DNA of 64,000 nt from Marchantia polymorpha subsp. ruderalis. Taxonomy: Eukaryota; Streptophyta; Marchantiopsida; Marchantiales; Marchantiaceae. Every line of letters starts with the position of its first letter. The first letter of the stretch is position 1. The DNA is taken from positions 14,516,001-14,580,000 of the forward strand of contig AP031358.1 in assembly GCA_037833965.1 (NCBI GenBank). Direction: 5' to 3'. Positions 38,381-49,009 of this stretch are shown here, piece after piece. Position numbers and translations under genes: made by a program. The notes beneath the pieces were generated by a model that searched no databases, was not told the DNA's origin, and was given only the letters and a program-made list of their open reading frames with translations.

Positions 38381-39960
38381 AATTTTGTGCAAGTGATTTT
38401 GGATGAATTGAAAGAGCTTTGAAAAAAATTCAAGTTACAAACCTTTTAGTTAAGACTTTCACACACTTGAATCCAAGAGTTCAGGACTACACGGAGGTTT
38501 TGAAGAGAATGTTGCAAGATAACTATTTTGTGATGTTGGATCTCTCAAGATATGTTGAGTATATTAAAGAGAAAACATCCTCACTAGCAACTACTTCCAA
38601 TAATCTTGGATTGAATGAAGTTTTTAAGAATTTTAAAGTCAACATGAAATATTATGTTGAAGCTATGAAGGTTACTCACATATTTTTCTATCAAGAACAA
38701 GATATTGAAAAAGCAAACCAATTTTTTGCTAGAGAGAATGTGAAAATCTCAAGTTTGCTTGAAATGGAAAATGAAGAGTATTGCCATCAAGTTCTTTGAT
38801 GAAACACTTCATGTTCATAATCTTGATTTGGTTCAAACTTTTAATATTGGAATAATGAGAACATAATCTCGTGCCATTGTAGTTGAATTTCTTGATCACA
38901 TTCAATGAGATATTATCATGGCTAACAAGTTCATTATTGAAGAACGTAGTATATTTTTGGATCTTGATCTTACACCTCTACTAGTCAAAGCAAGGACAAA
39001 ATAGCTTATAAAGATCAAATCTCTCAAGAAGCAATTTTTATTGCTTATTCACGCAATAATCAAACAATTGTTACCTAGAGGATAAGAGAATCATCAACCT
39101 AACAATCCAAGAAATTGAAAGTGCTGATTTGAAATATACAAAAACTTTCTAGAACAAAATATATGAGTGTGCTTCCAATGTGAGAGGTGGTAGACATCAT
39201 CAACATTGTGGAGATTTGGAAACATGAAATCAATATTATTGCAAAAATCCAAAGATTGTTTTTATGGTATCAATTTGAAACTAAAGAAGACAACAAGTAT
39301 AAAAATGCCATGATTGTATTGCTATTTTCATCAGCTCCAAATTCCTACCTCTCATACATTTAGAATTTCAATATATCATGAACCAATATCATTAACTACA
39401 TCTTGGATTGATTAGAGAATCTTATCGTTATTTGATATTTGGTTCATTTGCACCATTGTTCATGCTCATCTACTCCAAACGCACTTGCAATCAAAGTCAA
39501 TCATTTCATCGATTCAAAAGCAATATTTTCAAATATCATAACAAAGATAAAGTTTTATATGAATATTCTTCCATGCGTGCTTCTGAATTTATTCAATTTA
39601 ATGATTTTTTTGATTTTTTCTCTTTTTTGAAACATATGAAAATAGTTTGTGATCTACAATCTGTTCTGATACTTCTACAAAAACTTTGATAGAGCATATT
39701 TTAACTTTTGAAGCCACATTCAATTTGAAATTTTTTCATGATAACTTTCATTTTCCCAACTCTCACTCCAATTTGTGTTTTTCCTCTATCAACGTTAGCA
39801 TTAACTATTATATTCTCTCTTTGTTTGCTAGAAACTTTTTTATTTTTACATTTGATATTCTAGACCTATGGCTAAATCATATCATGCAATACTTTTGTTT
39901 ATACACTAAATGAGAAAGATAATTTTTCTCTCAACGTGTTATGCTTTTTTAAGTTTTAAT
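38380..39960 (+). mobile_element. Old, AT-drifted LINE copy (ORF1 and endonuclease part of ORF2)
   Basis: The frame at 38419-38799 aligns block by block with ORF1 of the LINE at 44757-50100: 'FYQEQDIEKANQFFARENVK' here against 'FRQEQEIEKSNQLARRKNVR' there. Further pieces of ORF1 follow in other frames to about 39060. Frames at 39408-39689 and 39686-39913 match the endonuclease half of ORF2, for example 'FGSFAPLFMLIYSKRTCN' and 'HILTFEATFNLKFF' against 'LTFGATCNLKVL'. It lies in the opposite orientation, lacks the reverse transcriptase and 3' end, and is full of stops and A/T substitutions. It is an ancient member of the same family. Confidence 0.8.
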
Positions 39961-40052
39961 TAGATACCGATAAAAAATACATTTTTATGCCATATTTATG
40001 AGACCTTTTGATTTGCACTATATGGAGCTCAGATCCACGTATTGCAAGTTTG

Positions 40053-40451
40053 TGTAACCATCTTTAGTTAGTTAGAACTAAAGTAGAGGTTACTCTAAAT
40101 ATTGATGTAGATACTTTAGTGTGCACTAGTCATAGCTGCCACGTCAGCGATCCGCGCACTTGGTAGGTACAGAGTGGATGTGTTAGTTGACAGTGCCACG
40201 TCAGCAATCCGTGTGCTCGTAGGTAAGGATTGAGTGTGTTAGTTAGTGTGTTAGTTGGGTGCGCCACGTCAGCGATCCGTGTGCTTGTGAGGGTTATCCG
40301 CCACATCATCCATCCACTAGGAGTGAGATGGATGGTGGGGATTAGATCTTATCACCTTGTACTTGTTGGTGAGAGCTATATAAGGGAGAGAAGAACCATT
40401 GTTGGTATCGCTCATCTTAAGAGTTTACGTTTCTATCTTCGAGTGAACTTC
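40053..40451 (+). repeat. 5' LTR (3'-truncated) of the Ty3 element
   Basis: Starts TGTAACC after 'gtttg'. It contains an inverted repeat CTTTAGTT..AACTAAAG near its start, three CCACGTCAGC motifs (40139, 40196 and 40264) with a degenerate fourth (40301), and a TATA box 'ctatataag' at about 40376-40384. It ends in a deletion joint where TTCGAGTGAAC occurs twice in tandem (about 40438-40459). Confidence 0.93.
40376..40384 (+). promoter_or_regulatory. TATA box of the 5' LTR promoter
   Basis: The sequence 'gagctatataagg' is in the expected position for an LTR promoter, and the same box is present in the 3' LTR at about 43637-43645. Confidence 0.7.
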
Positions 40452-40468
40452 GAGTGAACGACATTTTT

Positions 40469-43300
40469 ATGGAGTATAAAGATGTTTTTCCAGATGATCT
40501 ACCTGCAGGATTACCACCAAAAAGGCGAGTAGATCACAAGATTGAGGTGATACCTGGAAGTACACCAACTTGCAAAGCTTCATATCGTTTGGCTCCAAAC
40601 GAATTGGAAGAATGCAAAGCTCAAGTGGAGGAGATGTTGAGCAAGGGATTCATTCAACCAAGTGTTTCACCTTATGGAGCTCCGGTACTCTTTGTGAAGA
40701 AGAAGGATGGATCCATGAGACTATGTATCGATTATCGCGGGTTGAATCAGCAAACGGTGAAAAACAAATATCCATTACCTCGTATGGATGATTTGTTTGA
40801 TCAACTTCAAGGAGCGAGGTACTTCACCAAGCTAGATTTGAGAAGCGGCTACAATCAAATTCGAATTTTAGATGAAGATGTTCACAAGACAGCTTTTCGT
40901 ACTAGGTATGGACACTTTGAGTATCTGGTGATGACTTTTGGTCTCACTAATGCACCAACTACATTCATGGGATTGATGAACAATATCTTTCGCCCTTATC
41001 TAGATAAATCTGTCATTGTTTTTCTAGATGATATATTGGTGTATAGCAAAACTTTGAGTGATCATAGAAGTCATTTACGAGAGGTACTTCAAGTTTTAAG
41101 AGACAATCAATTGTATGCAAAAGCTTCAAAATGTGAATTTGGCAAGTCAGAAGTAGATTACTTGGGTCATAGAGTTACAGCTACAGGAATCCAAGTGATG
41201 AGTGAGAAGATAGATGCCATTCAGAAATGGATAGCACCTGAAGATCAAACTCAATTGAAAAGTATTCTAGGGCTCACTGGATTCTATCGTAGATTTGTGA
41301 AAGGTTTTGCTCGACTAGCTCAGGCCTTGACTTCCATGTTAGGGAAAGATCAAAAGTGGAGATGGGGAACAACTCAAGAGTTAGCTTTTCAAGCATTGAA
41401 AGATGCTTTGTTACACGCACCTATTCTCAAGTGGTATGATCCTAACCGTTCTATCAAGTTGGCCACTGACGCATCAAGTACAATAGTAGGTGGCATACTT
41501 CAACAAGAATGGGAGGATGGATGGCATCCAGTTGCTTTCTATTCTCGAAAGTTGGTGGCGGCGGAACAAAATTATCACACGACAGAACGGGAGGAGTTAG
41601 CCATCGTGTTGGCAACCAAACATTGGAAGCATTACTTGGGTGATAAGGAGTTTGTGGTGGAGACTGATCATAAACCCTTGGTTTATTTGGAAACTCAGAA
41701 GGATCTGTCCAAACGACAAATTCGATGGGCAGAGTGGCGTCAACGCTTCAACATGAAGATTGTGTACGTGGAGGGAAAGAAGCAACTTGTAGATGCTCTC
41801 ACACACATGCCTTGTTTGAATCATGTTGCAGAAGTGAAAATTCAGGCAGATTGATGGAGCAAGATGTCACAAGCCACAAAGGAGGATGAAGAGATCACTC
41901 GGGCACTACAAACTGGAAAGGCAGAGAAATCTCGAGGTTTGGCGTTTTACAAACAGCGTATATGGATTCCACAAGATCACGATTTGCGCACAATGATTTT
42001 GGCAGAAAGTCATGATACAGCCATTGCAGGTCATGTGGGAGTGGAGAAAACCGCGGAGAGTATACAACGAGTGTACTATTGGCCCAAAATACGTGAGGAT
42101 GTGGAGTCTTATGTTCGAAGTTGTGTTGCTTGTCAACAAAACAAGGCAAGTAATCAAAAACCAGCGGGTTTATTACAGCCTCTTCCTATTCCCGAACAGC
42201 GGTGGGAACATGTCATCATGGATCTTGTATGTGAGTTACCAAGGACTTCGTTAGGACATGATTCAATGGTGGTTTTTGTGGACAAAGTGAGCAAGATGAT
42301 TCACATCAGGCCAACCACAAAAACAGTAACAGCTCCACAACTAGCTCAATTGTATCTAGATGTAGTTTTTGTGAATCATGGCTTAAGCAAAGTGTTAATC
42401 ACGGATAGAGGTACTCACTTCACTAGTTTATTTTGGAAAACTTTGTTTAGTTTTTTCAAAACAAAACTAGCAATGTCAACGGCCTATCACCCTCAAACTG
42501 ATGGACAAACTGAGAGGGCAAATAGAATCATAGAGGATATGCTACAAGCATTCACATTAGAAGAGCAAGAAGAGTGGGACAACCTTTTGCCACTTGTGGA
42601 ATTTGCATATAACAATTCAGTTAATGCATCCACAAAAGTGTCTCCATTTTTTCTTATGTATGGAGCTCATCCGATAACTCCTTCAAGTTTGATGAGACTT
42701 CCGAAAGGAGAGGAGTTTTCGACCAAAGTTGCAGCAATCAATGAATTCGTGGAGCATATTCACCGAGGACTACATCAGGCCAAGGAGAAGTTGGTGATAG
42801 CTCAAAATCGGCAAAAGCAGCATGCCGATGCTCATCGTAGAGAAGTGATTTTTGAGGTTGGAGATCATGTTTGGTTATCTACAACGAATTTGTCTCTTGT
42901 AAGAACACCAAAGTTAAACCCTAGGTTCATTGGTCCATTTTTGGTTTTGAAGCGTGTTGGTGAAGTGTCATACAAGTTGGAACTTCCGTCACATATGAAA
43001 ATACATCCAGTATTTCATGTGTCACGATTGCGAAAACATGTACCACGACCAAAACAATTCACCAACCAACCAGCACCACCTCCTCTTCCAACCTTGATAG
43101 CAGATCATGAGGAGTTTGAGGTAGAAAAGATACTCAAGAAACGTATTCGAGGTCATAAATACCCCAAAGTAGAGTATTTGATTCAATGGGAAGGCTATCC
43201 ATCGTATGAATCAACTTGGGAACCAGCTAAAAATTTAGCAAATGCACCTTTGATAGTTCAGGAGTTTGAACGTATGTGCAACGAGGACGTTGCATCTTAA
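40469..43300 (+). pseudogene. pol: Ty3 pol polyprotein: RT, RNase H, integrase, chromodomain; one in-frame TGA
   Basis: The frame opens at ATG 40469, immediately before the reverse transcriptase. The RT shows '[20 protein letters not shown]', '[11 protein letters not shown]' and the active-site 'FLDDILVYS'. RNase H follows with ATDAS, TEREELA and ETDHKPL. A TGA at 41852-41854 interrupts the frame; the same frame resumes and holds integrase: an HHCC zinc finger (H..GHVG..CVACQ), then catalytic Asp (MDLV), Asp (TDRGTHF) and Glu (QTERANR). The C-terminus (about 43115-43280) is a chromodomain, 'EYLIQWEGYPSYESTWEP', which directs chromovirus integration to marked chromatin. Gag and protease are absent. 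Unusual residues include TNAPTTF where TNAPATF is common. Apart from the stop, the enzymes look nearly intact. Confidence 0.9.
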
Positions 43301-43311
43301 AAGGAGGGAGG
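43299..43311 (+). promoter_or_regulatory. Polypurine tract of the Ty3 element
   Basis: A run of purines (AAAAGGAGGGAGG) directly precedes the 3' LTR start TGTAACC; it would prime plus-strand DNA synthesis. It overlaps the pol stop codon region. Confidence 0.85.
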
Positions 43312-43313
43312 TT

Positions 43314-43733
43314 TGTAACCATCTTTAGTTAGTTAGAACTAAAGTAGAGGTTACTCTGAATATTGATGTAGATACTTTAGTGTGCACTAGTCATAGCTGC
43401 CACGTCAGCGATCCGCGCACTTGGTAGGTACAGAGTGGATGTGTTAGTTGACAGTGCCACGTCAGCAATCCGTGTGCTTGTAGGTAAGGATTGAGTGTGT
43501 TAGTTAGTGTGTTAGTTGGGTGCGCCACGTCAGCGATCCGTGTGCTTGTGAGGGTTATCCGCCACGTCATCCATCCACTAGGAGTGATATGGATGGTGGG
43601 GATTAGATCTTATCACCTTGTACTTGTTGGTGAGAGCTATATAAGGAAGAGGAGAACCATTGTTGGTATCGCTCATCTTAAGAGTTTACGTTTCTATCTT
43701 CGAGTGAACTTCTCTCTAAACCCTAGTGTTACA
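43314..43733 (+). repeat. 3' LTR (complete, 420 bp) of the Ty3 element
   Basis: Full copy from TGTAACC to GTTACA. The end was placed by the TGTAAC/GTTACA terminal inversion. It carries the same CCACGTCAGC motifs and TATA box as the 5' copy. Confidence 0.88.
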
Positions 43734-43954
43734 TGATCGAAGTCAGCTTAAAGAGTAGAATCATACAAACTTGTTCGTAAGACGATTAAAGTTACTTGTG
43801 GAACATATGAAGAGGTAGAAGTGAATTTTCTACGTTCATCACAAATCCACTGACCTGAATTCAAAAATAATAAATAAGATGTACTTGTGAAAGATCATTA
43901 AGCAAATTACGATTTCCAAAATGTAATAACTCCATATAGGATGCACATGTTACA

Positions 43955-44430
43955 AACTTACACTTACCCATACAAGGTTCCCATTCTGTTTGGAAGTACT
44001 TCACAGATTGTGGCTTAGAGAGCTAAATTTTTTGTAAAACAACAGAAGCTTCATCACAGCAGACCTTTCCACATCAAATTCTTCTCCATCAGCAGTCAAT
44101 GTGCTTTCAAAGCATAGGTTTTCTAATGCAGCATTCATAATAGCTCTCTTTTCATGATCACTCACAACCTCAATCAATTTCTTTGTCCATGCTTTTTGAA
44201 CATAATATATGCAAAGAAATACTGAGATATGTGGAAAAACAATGTCTAGGGCAAGTCTCTTATTGTCAACACAATTCGTCATGAAGCAGGAGTGCATTCT
44301 TTCAGGGATATAATGTTGGGCCATCTTCTTCACTGCAGATAATAATTCCACCAGATCTTGTGTTTTTTCTCTTTCAAGGAATCCAAAAATAGTAGGATGT
44401 CATGTTCATATTCGTCGAACACCATAAGGG
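43955..44430 (-). pseudogene. 3' part of a split MULE-like transposase gene
   Basis: Minus-strand frames read 'YTLMVFDEYEHDI', then 'ELLSAVKKMAQHYIPERMHS', 'CFMTNCVDNKRLALDIVFPH', 'FLCIYYVQKAWTKKL' and, after a stop, 'KYFQTEWEP'. This is the central catalytic block of Mutator-like transposases (FMTDxxxxE..A..VFP..C.WHV..AW). The expected catalytic Asp is Asn here (FMTN) and the expected His is Tyr (CIYY), so it is dead. A donor-like GTAAGT follows 'WEPCM'. The other half of the gene is at 50165-51248, beyond the inserted LINE. Confidence 0.65.
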
Positions 44431-44995
44431 TGTACGGTGGATACTACATCACAAAAAAATAAAAAACGTATGAGTTTGCTGCTAGCAGTCGTCTACAAAG
44501 TACTCATCTTCATTGATACAGAGCTAAACTTGATAAAAATGAAGGATTCGCTATTTTTATGTATTGATAAGCTAGACCTGATCAAGGTATATAAAACAAT
44601 ATATACAACACACATTGAGAAGTTCAATAACGTCTTACTGGACATGTGAAAGCTCCAAACTGTCATTTTTCCAAGTATCTTGCAGATATTTTAAATTGTG
44701 AGGTAGAATATACATAATAATGGAAGTGTGATGATAAAAACATCAGAATGGACAAGTAAATGGTAAATGGTAAATAGATCAAGCCCGTGGGACCCAAAGG
44801 GTCAAAAGGCTAAAAAACACAATACAAACAATCCAACTCCCAACTAGAAGAGAACCAAAAGAATCCCCTAGCTAGTGCCCAAAGCACTAGAACGGTAACT
44901 AATAATATCTCTAATGTAACAACCTAAATCATAAGGCTCGAGTTGAAGCAGAGAAAAGAAATTCTCGACATCAACTTTATGCGCGACTCGAATCT

Positions 44996-47900
44996 CTATA
45001 TACTAGTACAAGTAATAAACACTTGCTCTTCATCCTCAACATTTCTCCCATCACATAGCCTACAAATCCGTTCACTCCTATCAATATTCAACCAACGTCT
45101 TTCCTCAATTCCAAGCCTATGAGATCCTGTTCTATGTCTGGCAATAATATAACGTAAAGATGTAGCGATCTCTGCAACAAGGTACCCTTGCTCACAATAA
45201 ATAAGCAAAGGATTCACATGAAGTTGATAAAACTGCATTTTAGTGCCTCCTCTCCTCCAAAGGATGTTGAGAAACTCCTCTTTAATACGCTCGCGAAGGG
45301 CCATAGGTTGCAGATCCCAATCCAATTCCGTCACATTCCACCTCAAAGACCAAGTCATCACATCTGCAAACCATCCCTTGGAACGTGTGGCACGCAAAGC
45401 ATGAAGAGGAAGTCGAGAAGCATCAAGAGATCTCACCCTTCTAATATAAGTGATGGTCAAGTAGAGAGCTTCAGCCTCAAGAGGTAGACAACCTGTTTCC
45501 GCAAGAAGAATAGCATAAGGAGTTTGGTTCCTTACACCTAACTCTTCTTGTAAGAAGATCTTTTGCACCCTCTCCACACGCTTCCAACTTGTCTTCTTAC
45601 TGCCAGGACCCCACACTTGTGTCCCATATAAAACCACCGGCAACACTAAACTCCTAAATAAAAATTTCCTAAGACTCCAAGATACTAGATGAGCTCTTTT
45701 ACATCAATTTAACAATGAATATAGAGCTTTGTAACTAGCTTCTACTCTCTTTTCTACACAAAGTGCTCAACTATAATTCTGAGAAAAATCAATGCCTAAA
45801 TATTTGTAACTCTTCACTTGTTCCAATTCTAGTCCCTTGTAAAAGAGAAAACTTGGATCTAGTGCCCACAAGAATGATCTTTGATTTTTCCAGATTGACC
45901 GCCATCTGATTTCGAGTACAAAAGCTAGCCAAAGTATCAAGGTGTTTCTGTAAACTAATTGCATCACGTGCTAGTAATATGATATCATATGCATACAAAA
46001 GAACTTTGATCACAAAGTCTCTAAGTTTGACTCCTTCACTCTCACAATCATCCAACCACCTTTCTATATCATCTATGAATATTCCGAATAGAGTAGGAGA
46101 GAGAGGACAACCTTGAATAACTCCAATGGTGCTCGAGATCTCTTGGGGCTGAGATGCATCAATCTTAGCTCGAACTGAAGTGTATAAAGTGGCCACAGCT
46201 TCGAGTAGATTAGCCGGTACTCCAATGTCTTGTAGTATTTCCCATAAAAGCTTTCGAGGAACAGTATCAAAAGCTTTCTTCAAATCGATGAAGGCACAAA
46301 ATAAAGCTTTCCCATTGCCCTTGGATTTCTCCCATAAAACACGTAAGGCCAAAATATGGTCAATAGTGTTGTATGTAGGACGAAAACCGGCTTGGGCCTT
46401 TGCTCTTTTTTGAAAATCCTCTGTCCATGTGCTCAACTTCGATTCTACCAACTTTCCAAACAACTTGGCAAAAACACTACCAACCATGATGGTGCGATAG
46501 TTTGTCACCACGTACTTCCTTCCTGATTTATGAATAGGAACAATCTTCCGCATGGACCAAGTTGATGGAAAACCATGAACCATAGCATCTTCCAAAAGCT
46601 TAGTGAAAACCGGTCCAATGCAATCTCCTCCCCACTTGATAAGTTCAATGGACAAGCCATCTAAATCTTCACATTTGCCATTTGCTAATTTTTGGAGAAT
46701 AGTCATCACCTCTCCTTCCGAAAATAATCCAGGTGTTGCTTCGCAATATGGCATAGATGTGGCTTCTGGAAAGAAATAGAGCTTTTCGGCAAAAGCTACC
46801 AAAGACTCGGAATCAAGAGAAGGTTTTGACGATGGTGTAGCTAATCGTCTCCAAAAGGACTTGGGATCCTTCATCAGTTCCTTTGTCAAGGATTCTTGCT
46901 TTTGTCTTAAGAAAGCTCGTTTCTTAGACTTCACCAAGTCTTTGTATATCCTTGTCAAAAGAAGCCGACTTTGAATATCCAAAGATCTATCAACAAACCT
47001 TGCCCTTGCTCGCTTGCATTCGGAGTCAAACCATCCATTGCAAGGTAGCCCCTTAGCAATCCTAGTACTATGCCTCAAAAAGAACTTCGATGCAGAAGTT
47101 TTGAGCAATTCTATGAGCTGTAAACTAGCGGTATGCGAATCTGGACTCCATATGATGTGAGTCAAAAGATCTTGTAGATGTTCTGCATAAAGGTCTCTTT
47201 TACAAGGATCTAAGCGAAACTTGGGAAAAGCTAAAAGAGATTGGCAAGGTGAAGTAGAGATTGATTTTGACATTGAAAGTGTGAACAAAAGAGATGCATG
47301 ATCTGATTCAAGTTGAGGATCCAGAACATCAAAATTGGAGATCAGAGAGTTACTAACCAAGGAAGACAAGATAAAATCTATTGTGCTAGCACCGGTAGGG
47401 GAAAAACAAATATTGGACTGAGAGTTGGGAAAGCGAGAGGTTCCATTGAGAACCTTCAAGTTACAAGTGGCTCCAAATGTCAAAAAGTGCTCTGTCAAAG
47501 AGTTTGTGGAAGGATCAAAAGAGGTTCTAGACCACAAACTATCGTAAATTTCTTCAAATATAGAAGAAGCCAAGGGATCACTAAATTGAGTAAATTGAGC
47601 ACAACGTATACGAGCATTGAAATCTCTAGCAAGAAAGACATCCCCTTTACTTTGAAATCTAAGAACATCTCCAATAAGCCGATGGAATGGTTCACTTCGG
47701 TTGCAAAAGCATGTTGAGTAGATACCCATGGACAATGGTGCAAAATAACAAATTGCCAAAATGCAATAAGATCCTCCAACCACATCAAGACGTAGCCAAT
47801 GATACTGTCCACCAACATCTTGAACTTCTAGATGTATGAGAGGTAGAAGATGAGACCTGATGAAAGTAGCAATACCTCCTTGACCCCTTCCCGCATGTTG

Positions 47901-48065
47901 TCTTCTGTGGTTTCATGTTGACACCACCAAGATAAACCCTTCCAACTCAGCAATAGTGTTGCTTTCATGTTCCCAAGTCTCCACAATGTTGATGACGTCA
48001 GCCATCTTCCAAATCGGAGCAGCACTCACATACTTTGTTGTTGAAAGTCCTCGGATATTCCACAT
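44996..48065 (-). pseudogene. LINE ORF2: endonuclease, reverse transcriptase, Cys-rich C-terminus (inactive)
   Basis: Starting at the ATG at 48065, 'WNIRGLST' and 'NIVETWEH' are the first blocks of an APE-type endonuclease; a TGA at 47915-47913 interrupts it. The same frame then runs to 45789: 'FLARDFNARI', a Ser-Asp-His block (LESDHASL), and an RT with 'CAFIDLKKAFDTV', 'GVIQGCPLSPTLF' and 'LLYAYDIILLA'. The last should be YADD: one catalytic Asp is Tyr. A frameshift near 45860 moves the rest to another frame, with TGA stops at 45769-45767 and 45706-45704, then 'VLYGTQVWGPGSKK' and a C-terminal 'ICRLCDGRNVEDEEQVFITC' zinc-knuckle-like end in which the usual His appears to be Gln. It would have nicked target DNA and reverse-transcribed the LINE RNA. 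Confidence 0.88.
45987..46001 (-). other. RT active-site codons with catalytic Asp replaced by Tyr
   Basis: On the minus strand the codons TAT GCA TAT GAT ATC encode Tyr-Ala-Tyr-Asp-Ile where LINE reverse transcriptases have Tyr-Ala-Asp-Asp. A single G to T change (GAT to TAT) explains it. Confidence 0.88.
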
Positions 48066-48089
48066 CAACACCCTTATCTTCTCAGATTG

Positions 48090-48968
48090 CTATGTTGACG
48101 ACACCCTCCTCCTCTCAGTAACGATTGCTCTCCCATCGTGTAAATAAGCAACAAAACCAGATTCTTGAGCCTCTTTTACCTTCGCAAGCTCCTTTCTCCT
48201 AACTTCCACTTGTAGTGGAGTCAGATCAGGATCCAACCATATTCTACGTCACTTTAACATAGTCTTATTAGCCAAGGCAACATCACGTTGAGTTTGATTG
48301 ATAATGGTAAATGGTAAATAAACCAAGCCCGTGGGACCCAAAGGGTCAAAAGGCCAAAAAACACAATACAAAGAATCCAACTCCAAACAAGGAGAGAACC
48401 AAAAGAACCCCCAAACAAACTTGACAAACTTCACTATAATACCACGAGGTTGAGCTCCCTTGTTTCCAATACGAAAAGCTTGAGCCAATTCCGGATTGGA
48501 AACCTGAAGTGTTTCATCCAAAAACTTGGTGAGAACACTCTTGACATCTTCAGTCTCTATTTCAGGTAAACGTGAAATTCTCACATTCTTCCTACGTGCA
48601 AGCTGATTGGACTTTTCAATCTCTTGTTCTTGACGAAAAGAGATTTGAGCAGTCTTTGTAGCTTCAGCGTAGGATTTGATCTTCAAATCTAAGCTTTCGA
48701 CCACCTCATGCAATCTAGGACTATCCGCACTTGTCATCTGAGAGCATACCTTCCCTTGGATGTCATCCACAGATTTAGACACGTCCCACATCACAGACAC
48801 ACTATCCTTGAACACCTTCTCCACGTTCTTCTGTGATCCCTTTAACTCTCGAATTTGATTATGTGCGATAGTTAAAGCAGCCTGTTGCATCTTGAATTCA
48901 TGTCGAAGTTCCTTCAATTTTTCAAAAATTGTTTGCAGAAGCTGAAAAATATCGTCTTGAGAAGCCAT
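48090..48968 (-). pseudogene. LINE ORF1 (coiled coil plus RNA-binding domain), interrupted
   Basis: The ATG at 48968 opens a frame with a heptad-rich N-terminal half (first 100 residues or so) and an L1 ORF1p-like RRM segment: 'RRKNVRISRLPEIETEDV', 'VLTKFLDETLQV', 'AQAFRIGNKGAQPRGIIVKF'. At about 48420-48302 it is invaded by a short 3'-end fragment of the same LINE family; the frame stays open across it and then resumes ORF1 with 'QTQRDVALANK'. An in-frame TGA (48251-48249) precedes the last part, 'WLDPDLTPLQVEVRRKELAK', ending at TAG 48092-48090. It would bind the LINE RNA as a trimeric coiled-coil chaperone. Related to the older copy at 38.4 kb. Confidence 0.82.
48302..48418 (-). mobile_element. 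Short 5'-truncated LINE 3' end inserted in ORF1
   Basis: This segment matches 44768-44878, the 3' end of the host LINE, closely: same 'ggtaaat' tail, same stem-loop 'gggacccaaagggtc', same 'gaaccaaaagaa' word. The match stops abruptly at about 48418, where ORF1 resumes. It is a second, severely 5'-truncated insertion of the same family, in the same orientation as its host. Confidence 0.8.
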
Positions 48969-49009
48969 ATCATATCAACTTCGGTATCAACCGAAACACT
49001 CTAAATTCT

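Larger units (their letters stand above)
40053..43733 (+). mobile_element. Ty3/gypsy chromovirus LTR retrotransposon, gag and protease deleted
   Basis: Two direct LTRs (40053-40451, truncated, and 43314-43733) enclose a pol region with reverse transcriptase, RNase H, integrase and a C-terminal chromodomain in Ty3 order. By eye the shared 399 bp of the LTRs differ at six sites (about 98.5% identity), so insertion was recent. The LTR begins TGTAAC and ends GTTACA. The 5' LTR passes directly into pol: its last 21 bp, the primer-binding site, gag and protease are gone. The flanking 5-mers (gtttg left, tgatc right) do not match as a target duplication, hinting at recombination. A plant chromovirus; not infectious, and not autonomous in this state. 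Confidence 0.93.
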
